From Adiantum capillus-veneris (lineage: Eukaryota > Streptophyta > Polypodiopsida > Polypodiales > Pteridaceae), in contig CM043960.1 of the NCBI GenBank assembly GCA_014529385.2, positions 77,401,910-77,465,909 of the forward strand: 64,000 nucleotides of DNA, read 5' to 3'. Below are positions 57,277 through 64,000 of the stretch, piece after piece. The translations under genes were made by a program, and so were the position numbers. Position 1 is the first letter of the stretch. Each line of letters starts with the position of its first letter. A model generated the notes under the pieces. It did no database searches, was not told the DNA's origin, and was given only the letters and a program-made list of their open reading frames with translations.

Positions 57277-58559
57277 GATTATGTTTTTATTGATGGAGAT
57301 TGGACTGAAAAAAACTCTATGTTTTGATTCAGAGAATTACACAAGTGTATCACAAGATAGAACCATTCATATACTATCTATCGTACAATAAACTCAATAT
57401 AGAAGTTGAAAAGTACCAATTAAAATCAATTTCCATTCGAATTTTGAAATAACAAAGTACAAAGATGTGATACATCTCATTACATATTTGAAGGAGTTAA
57501 TTACAAGATTTATGCATCTATTGACTGCTTGAGCCATCTAAGATATGGCGAGCAATGTTTTCTCGGCGCTCTTGGGCGCAAGGAAGCTGTTTGTGCAGCA
57601 CATCCCAAGCAATTTGTTCCACATTGCTTAGACCTACAGCTTGGCTTAAGGCCACGTTACAAAGCACACGACCACGAATGTGTGTTGCAAATGCAGCACT
57701 GGCCAGAGATTTATTTACAAGATATATAACTTGGGAGGATTGAGATATGGTTGACAGGCATAGGATGCGGCTCATTGCTTTCATCATTGACACCCAAAAT
57801 TGACCACAAGGAGTGTACTCCTTGTGGATTATCGCAAAGCCATCCTGGGGGAGCTTGCCAAGGTAATGTGCAAGAGACGACTGCCATCCAAAAGCTTGGC
57901 GCCTACCATCTCCTCCCCGACCTGCATGCTCATCCAGCTCCACAACATTCTACAAAGAAATCAATAGGTAAATAAGATTTCAGAATGCAACAATGAAAAT
58001 TAACGTAATCACAAAACAAAAATCAATTAATACCTCTTGTTTTTCGTCGTCTTCATCATTTATGCCTTTGCTGTCAAGAGAAATAGATGAATCGGGAGCC
58101 ATAGCGACACTCTCAAGTTCATCTATATGAACAAGAATAGGAGTGCGTTGGGCTTCAAGCAATGCGCGTGTAGCTACAAACTCATCCTCCGACACAGATG
58201 AGTGCGGTGCATCTGTCACCGCCACCATTGCCAACTCCATTGTATCTACCACACTCTCTCCAGAGGCTTCGATCCAAAGGATCGAAAGAGGAGTCAATGG
58301 CAGAGGACTCTACAGTGGCACAGAGGATGGGCAGACACTCATCCATGCGGATGTCAAAAGTCTTTTCAAGATCATGTAAAAATAAATATTCCTCCCCATC
58401 TATCACAATTGGGGAGAGGTGTTCAAAAAAAACCTCCGGAGTTAATGTCTCCTCCGGCGCATCTGCAGCGGGCTTAAAGGATGCTTCTGCACCCTCATCA
58501 CCCATGGATTTGGCGGCATCCATGATACCTCCTGGGTAGGTTAGGGCAAGAATATTGCC

Positions 58560-58838
58560 TGTAGACATGTAGTAGTGTTAGTGTGTATACGCGCTTCACC
58601 AGGGGCACTTTTCTCCCACTGGGTTTTTCCCTCTGGACATCTGGTGTGAAAGGACACCTTATCTCTTAGGGTCTCATATAAGCTTTGTAGCTCTGAGTTT
58701 GTACATACTCTATTATTCCAATACAGAGAGATAGACTACAAAGATCTCGTACGCAAGCTGTGTGTCTTCTCCTCCTCCATCTTCTTCCTACTCTGAGTTG
58801 CTATCTTCCTTCTGTTTTCTGTTTTATCATCTTCAACA
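58560..58838 (+). repeat. 5' LTR of element C
   Basis: From TGTAGACATGTAGTAG to ATCTTCAACA, with CTCATATAAGCTTTG as TATA-type promoter near 58674. Confidence 0.95.
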
Positions 58839-58840
58839 AT

Positions 58841-58852
58841 TGGTAACAGAGC
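58841..58852 (+). promoter_or_regulatory. Primer-binding site of element C
   Basis: TGGTAACAGAGC, initiator-Met complement with one substitution, two bases after the LTR. Confidence 0.9.
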
Positions 58853-59237
58853 AAGGTGATTTCCAGAGCCTCTACTTGCGTTTTCGCGTCCGCGCGTGCA
58901 ATCGTAGTTTTCAGGCAGTTTTTGAAAAATTTGTTCGTGGGAGCATCCTCGACGTTCCGGGAGTATTCTCAGCAGGTGACCTAGGGTTTTACCCCCGTTT
59001 TGAGGCCGTTCGAGCCCTCAGAATTTTGTTCTGAGCAGCGTAGCAGAAGTTACTTTTCGGAGGCGTTTAGATTAAGAGGGTGTGCTTTTTGACAGATTTT
59101 CTTCAGGTAAACAGTTCTTTTGGGAAGCAGCTTGTCTTAGCTTTGTGCTGAGATTTTGTGTAGAGTTTTGCTTGCATTGGAGAGGAGATTTGTGAATCTC
59201 TTGGAGGTTCTTTTTCTCTCTTGTGTGCATCTACAAT

Positions 59238-62200
59238 ATGGCTCAATCTACAGAGAAAGAGATTTTTGGTGCGTTTACATCCGAAGACAAATTGGATGGT
59301 ACTAACTATTCTCTTTGGTCTTTTATGGCCAAAAATGTTTTGGTTGGTAAAGTATTGTGGGATTATGTATCTGGAGATGAAGTTCGTCCAGGTAGCATTG
59401 CACCTGCCACGCCTGGTCGTGGTGCAGCTGTTGGTGCAGGACCCTCACAAGTCACTCCAGAGCAAAAGAGATGGGATACTAAAGATGCACAAGCTATGGC
59501 TGTGATTGCCTTAACCATAAAGAGGACAATCACACCACATATCAGATCTTGCAGAACTACTAAGGATGCTTGGGACACTCTGCAAGATATGTTTGGAGGA
59601 AGAAACGCTGTCAGAATACAGTTTTTGAAGAAACAACTTGACAAAATACAGATGGACGAAGGTGACGATATTGTCGATCATCTTACAAAAATGAGGGATC
59701 TTAAAGAGCAGTTGCTTAGCATTGATGAAGTGATTTCAGAGAAGGACTTGGTTTCCAAAACACTCAATTCACTACCACCATCTTATTTGACTTTTCAGAC
59801 TTCTTTGACTCTGTCTTTGCGAGCTAATCCTGAGCCTCTTCGTTTTGAAGAGTTAGTGGCTTTGCTATTGCAGGAGGATCAATCACGTAAGAACAAGTCT
59901 TTACAGGTGGATGGTATGGATCATGCTCTTGTTGTACAGAACAAAAACAAGGGTAAAGAGAGTGCTCATCACTCCAAGTCTGGTGCACGACAGTCTTCAG
60001 AAAAGTCTAAAGGCGATTCCGACAAGTCCAAGAAGAAAGGTAAATGTCACTACTGCAAGAAACCTGGTCACTACATTAGTGAGTGTAAAAAGCGAATTGC
60101 TAAAGAAAAGAACAAAGAGTCAAGTTTGGTTGTTTCAGCTTCTGGTGATTCTTCTACAGCTAAAGAAGCGTCTGCAAACTTTCTGCAGGATTCTTATGCT
60201 TTTTTAGTATGTTCAGATTTTTCTGCTTACAGTGTTGACGAGACACAAATGATTTGGTACTTTGATAGTGGTGCATCCAGGCATATTACTTCAAGGAAGG
60301 ATTTGTTTTGTTCATTGGATGCAGCTCCAGTAGGAAAGAAGGTGACATGTGCAAATAATGCTTCTTATCCAATCAAAGGCGTTGGTAAGATTTTGATTAC
60401 CATTTCAGATGGTTCACATTTATGCATGCCAGATGTCTTATATGTTCCAGGGATCAAGAAGAATTTGTTGTCTGTATCCTCTCTTGCAAAAAATGGTCTT
60501 CGGGTCATTTTTGAGGATGACAGATGTGTTGTACGAGATCGAGAGAATGGTTATTCTCTTATCACTACAGGTATCCTAGAAAATGGACTATTTGTACTAG
60601 ATCGTTATGAAAAGCAGATTCAGGTATGTATTGCAGAAACAAAGACTCAGGTCATGCAGGATGCTGAGTTGTGGCATGCTAGATTTGGGCATGTTGGTTA
60701 TGGCAGTTTGATGACTTTACAACGTCATAATATGGTGCATGATTTGTCTTTATTGGAGATGCCACCAAGACATGTATGTGAAGGTTGCGTTCTTGGAAAG
60801 ATGCACAGATTTGCATTTCCGCAGGATGGTTCAGTTAAAGGGACACAAAAGTTGCAGCTTGTACACAATGATGTATGTGGTCCTATGAGGACGCCATCTA
60901 TTGGAAACAGCCTTTATTTTGTGACCTTCATTGATGACTTTTCCAGGTTTTTTTGGGTGTATCCACTCAAAGCAAAGTCAGATGTGTTTGCAATTTTTCA
61001 ACATTATGTCGCCATGGTTGAAAATGAAACAGGTTGCAAAGTACAGACTCTTCGTACCGATCGAGGAGGTGAATACATGTCAGGTGCATTTAAGGATTTT
61101 TTGGGAAAGAAAGGCATTAAACACCAATGCACTATGCCATACACACCACAACAGAATGGTGTTGCAGAAAGGAAGAACGGGTCTTTAATGGAGACGGCTA
61201 GATGTATGCTCAAGGCTAAGAGTTTGCCTCATAAGCTATAGATGGAGGCAGTTGCTTGTGCAGCACATGTTTTGAACAGGTGTCCTACTCGTGCCTTGAA
61301 GACCATTACTCCATATGAAGCTTGGTATGACAGAAAACCTTCAGTCAGTTATCTTCGTGTTTTTAGTTGTCTTGCTTATGCTCACATCCCTCAGCAGTTA
61401 CGTGGGAAGCTTGATGATAAGGCAATCAAATGTATATTTGTGGGGTACATTAGTGGAAGTAACGGTTATAGACTTTACAATCCTGCTACAAACAAGATTT
61501 TTGAAAGTCGTGATGTAATTTTTGCAGAAACTACTGCTCAACCTATGGTTGCTTTTGATGTACCTCATATGCAGACACATGATGTATTTGAAGGTTTGCT
61601 TCCTTCTTTTGTGGAGAATCAAGATTCACAATAGGTTGATAATCTTGATCAATCTTTTGATCAGCATGTGACACCTCATGATGTAGAGGAAATTGTGCGT
61701 GAAGAGCAAGAAGTTCTCAGGGAAGAAAGAACCTTGCCTAAATGGGTTCAAAAACTTTGCACGATAGCAAGTTGGATGCACCGCTGCCATGAAAAACACG
61801 TGCTGGTACTACTTTTGGCAGAGAGCAAGTAGATTTGGCTTGCTTTAGCACTCTTTGTGATGCAGATGAGTCTGATTCATTTGTACAAGCTTTAGAGTGT
61901 GTTCAGTGGAAAGATGCTATGCAGCAAGAAATTGATTCTATTCATAAGAATCATACATGGGATCTAGTGGACTTGCCTACAGGTAAAAAGCCTATTGGTA
62001 CAAAGTGGGTTTTTAAGGTAAAAAGGAAACAAGATGGTACTGTTGACAGGTACAAAGCAAGGCTTGTGGCAAAAGGCTATGCACAATAGAAAGGCATAGA
62101 TTATGATGAAACCTTTGCTCCTACTTCTCGTGCGTCCACGGTTAGATCGCTAGTTGCAATTGCTGCTCATCATGGTTGGAAACAGGGCAGCTTTCATGGC

Positions 62201-62504
62201 AACAGTTGATTGTGTATGGATACGCAGGTTATTGGCAAATCTTTGTGAGTGTCAACAGGCACTCACTACCATTTTCACTGACAGTCAGAGTGCTATAGCA
62301 GTTGCAAGGAATCCAGTATTTCATGCAAGAACAAAGCACATAGAGGTTCACTACCACTATGTCAGGGAAAGGCTACATGCAGGGGAGATCACACTAACTT
62401 ACTGTCCTACACAGGATAACATTGCAGATCTATTTACGAAGGCGTTATCACGAGAAAAGTTTGAAGCTTTCCAAAAAGCTTTGGGCTTACTCTCATACAC
62501 ATGA
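59238..62504 (+). pseudogene. Copia element C gag-pol, RT core deleted
   Basis: The ATG at 59238 (MAQSTEKEIF) is the gag start. Domains in order: gag (residues 1-240, KLDGTNYSLWSF, VRIQFLKKQLDKIQMDE), zinc knuckle CHYCKKPGHYISEC, protease WYFDSGASRHIT, integrase zinc HARFGHVG...CEGCVLGK, then the integrase core with VHNDVCGPM, LRTDRGGEYMSG and QQNGVAERKNGSLMETAR (D, D, E present). TAG at 61239 replaces the usual W (PHKL*MEA) and TAG at 61632 follows QDSQ. In another frame RT begins (VQWKDAMQQEID, KWVFKVKRKQDG), has TAG at 62087, and stops at AAHHGWK. It then jumps to RNase H (TIFTDSQSAIAVARN, DNIADLFTKALS). The YVDD block is missing, so it cannot copy itself. Confidence 0.92.
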
Positions 62505-62552
62505 TGATCTGCTACCTTGTACGGATTCACATTATCACTACAGATGGGGATT

Positions 62553-62830
62553 TGTAGACATGTAGTAGTGTTAGTGTGTATACGCGCTTCACCAGGGCAC
62601 TTTTCTCCCACTGGGTTTTTCCCTCTGGACATCTGGTGTGAAAGGACACCTTATCTCTTAGGGTCTCATATAAGCTTTGTAGCTCTGAGTTTGTACATAC
62701 TCTATTATTCCAATACAGAGAGATAGACTACAGAGATCTCGTACGCAAGCTCTGTGTCTTCTCCTTCTCCGTCTTCTTCCTACTCTGAGTTGCTATCTTC
62801 CTTCTGTTTCCTGTTTCATCATCTTCAACA
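62553..62830 (+). repeat. 3' LTR of element C
   Basis: 278 bp, partner of 58560-58838, preceded by a purine tract and followed by TTGCC. Confidence 0.95.
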
Positions 62831-63467
62831 TTGCCCCCTTTGCTTGCATCCCAGGGCGCTGTAATGGGCTCCTTTGTGTCCTTGACGACACCCCCAAGGC
62901 GCAAATGAGGCAAACTCACCTCAGATCTTTCAGGCTCCTCCGCAAGAAGAAACACAAAAGTCGCCAAGCGACTTAGAAACTGGGTGCCGACATTCTTCTT
63001 TTTCAAACGTGAATCTTCAATGTACTGACCTGCCTCACCCGCAATTACACAAAATCGTTGAAGTCGTTGGGTGAAAGGCCGATCGCCTTTGTGTATGTAC
63101 CGAAGCAAATCGCATGGAATCCACAATTCCCCTTGTCCGACAATTGGTACAGCATACTTGTCGATATAAAATTCAAAAAATTCTAAGATAGGATGAAAAG
63201 ATTGGCTGTTTAGGTGAATAGTTGCATTCACATCAAGGAATTGGGTGAAGAAATTGTGAAGATCGTCACGATCTTGCCACTCGGTTGTTTGTAAAAACGC
63301 TTGGAAGCGTTGTAACGCCGTGGCTTCGGGAGGGGTGGAGGAGGATGCCATAATGCTAGCTCTTAAAGTAGGAATGCAAAGAGTGTTGGAGCTCAAATGA
63401 GAGTGTGAACAGGCAAAGAGTGTGAAAATGGTAGGGTTTAGGAGGCTTTATATAGCACGTGCCCCCT

Positions 63468-63495
63468 CCCCCCCCCCCCCCCCAAAAAAAAAAAA
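63468..63495. repeat. C16-A12 compound homopolymer
   Basis: Sixteen C then twelve A, about 70 bp upstream of the unknown minus-strand gene and near a TATATAGCACG box (63451, plus-strand view). Confidence 0.9.
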
Positions 63496-63703
63496 CAATA
63501 ATTAAAATATTAAACAATTTTCATAAAGTAACACAAATAACAAGAAGTTGTAAAAAACTTACAAAATAAATTACAATCATTTAACTCAAAAAACACATCA
63601 CTACAACTTTAAGATAATGTGCATTGTCAAAATTTGATACAACCATCTGCTTGAACTTACAATTGTGATATTATAAAAAATTTAAGTACAAAACATAACT
63701 ACT

Positions 63704-64000
63704 CTAATGATAAAATCAAATTCTCTTCCGTCGTCCACGCCTTATCAATTTGAATCGTGCTCTCCATGCGGCTACCAATCTAGCATAAAAAAAATAAATT
63801 AGCATACCCAACTTAGAGCAGGGAATAATCAAAAAAACATAAATATAACATAATTAAGAGAGAAAAATCATTCACCTTACGTCGTCCGATGCAAAATTTT
63901 GTATCTTCTCCATGCTCTAAACCCATTATCACTAAGTGCTCCCGCACATTGGCCAATATCCAATGCTTGTTCACTTGGACAGTTTCAACGGCACCACTCG
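63704..64000 (-). CDS. 3' end of a further minus-strand gene (partial)
   Basis: From the window edge the minus strand is open: GAVETVQVNKHWILANVREH, LVIMGLEHGEDTKFCIGRR. It then reaches donor candidates (GTAAGG at 63880 or GTGAAT at 63875) and an acceptor ATGCTAG at 63780. With the second donor the last exon reads IGSRMESTIQIDKAWTTEE to TAG at 63704; with the first it stops at 63772. Intron size is again under 110 bp. I recognise no family. Orientation and intron style match the unknown gene at 57518-63396, so it may be the third or fourth gene of the same cassette. Confidence 0.5.

Larger units (their letters stand above)
58560..62830 (+). mobile_element. Copia-type element C, complete ends, 5-bp target duplication TTGCC
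   Basis: The LTRs are 58560-58838 (279 bp) and 62553-62830 (278 bp). TTGCC lies at 58555-58559 and 62831-62835. The primer site TGGTAACAGAGC is at 58841 and the purine tract CAGATGGGGATT at 62541-62552. LTR pairs differ at roughly eight positions by eye, so the insertion is fairly recent. The gag-pol frame has stops and lacks the RT core, so it needs a helper. Confidence 0.95.
57518..63396 (-). pseudogene. Unknown gene convergent with the H3-like gene, split by a copia insertion
   Basis: Reading on the minus strand, exon 1 starts at 63396 (or, better, MASSSTPPE at 63351) and runs to 62831. The copia element 58560-62830 follows. Removing it with one target copy restores the frame: ASKGGN|ILALTYPGG. 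The exon then continues past 58270, where the frame appears to shift, to a donor at 58034 (CAAGAG|GTATTA). An 84-bp intron precedes the last exon 57949-57518. The product would be about 515 residues: an alpha-helical N-terminal part (FLQTTEWQDRDDLHNFF, LLRYIHKGDRPFTQRL), an acidic middle (VSEDEF, INDEDDEKQE) and a C-terminal helical part (HIRGRVLCNVALSQAVG). I recognise no family. Intron size matches the neighbouring transposase-like gene, so it is probably a second gene of the same mobile cassette. Confidence 0.6.

Overview
The window looks like transposon-rich nuclear DNA of a land plant with a large, repeat-filled genome. This is inferred from Ty1/copia and Ty3/gypsy elements primed by initiator-Met tRNA, plant-style LINEs (zf-RVT, GG..W ORF2 tails), short 78-84 bp GT/AG introns, many microsatellites and no compact gene neighbourhood. 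A fern, lycophyte or gymnosperm is plausible; I cannot name the species. I see no prokaryotic operon, CRISPR array, rRNA gene or intact tRNA gene.

Layout. 1-5.2 kb: a decayed minus-strand gene (387-3645) with a candidate ParB-like plus DNA-methyltransferase-like architecture, embedded in a repeat family built on a perfect palindrome. 5.2-8.8 kb: minus-strand Ty3/gypsy gag-protease remnant. 8.9-16.3 kb: pieces of at least three LINEs, the last one cut by an LTR fragment. 17.6-26.8 kb: a copia-type element whose 5' LTR was split by a 3.18-kb TIR element and whose interior received a second, minus-strand LTR element (23166-25785, 5-bp target duplication). 29.8-39.9 kb: a deleted copia element carrying, nested in its leader, a gag-only element with 2.1-kb LTRs (30210-36609). 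41.8-46.35 kb: a satellite made of alternating inverted modules. 48.7-49.3 kb: a third palindromic repeat family. 50.2-51.9 kb: minus-strand copia pol remnant.

The most unusual region is 52.9-64 kb. It holds a cluster of spliced genes that looks like one large DNA transposon or a multi-gene mobile cassette running off the right edge: (i) a six-exon transposase-like gene with candidate D, D, E residues; (ii) directly downstream on the same strand an intronless gene for a 279-residue histone H3-like protein, with the first residues of the H3 tail, a charged insert of about 170 residues, and a complete gap-free histone fold; (iii) a convergent minus-strand gene of unknown function, split by a 4.27-kb copia insertion that can be removed in frame; (iv) the 3' end of another minus-strand gene. 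A 175-bp near-perfect palindrome separates the converging genes.

Most retroelement genes are broken by in-frame stops, many of which could come from C-to-T change at methylated cytosines. The H3-like reading frame, by contrast, is intact. No function has been tested; domain calls rest on motifs read by eye.
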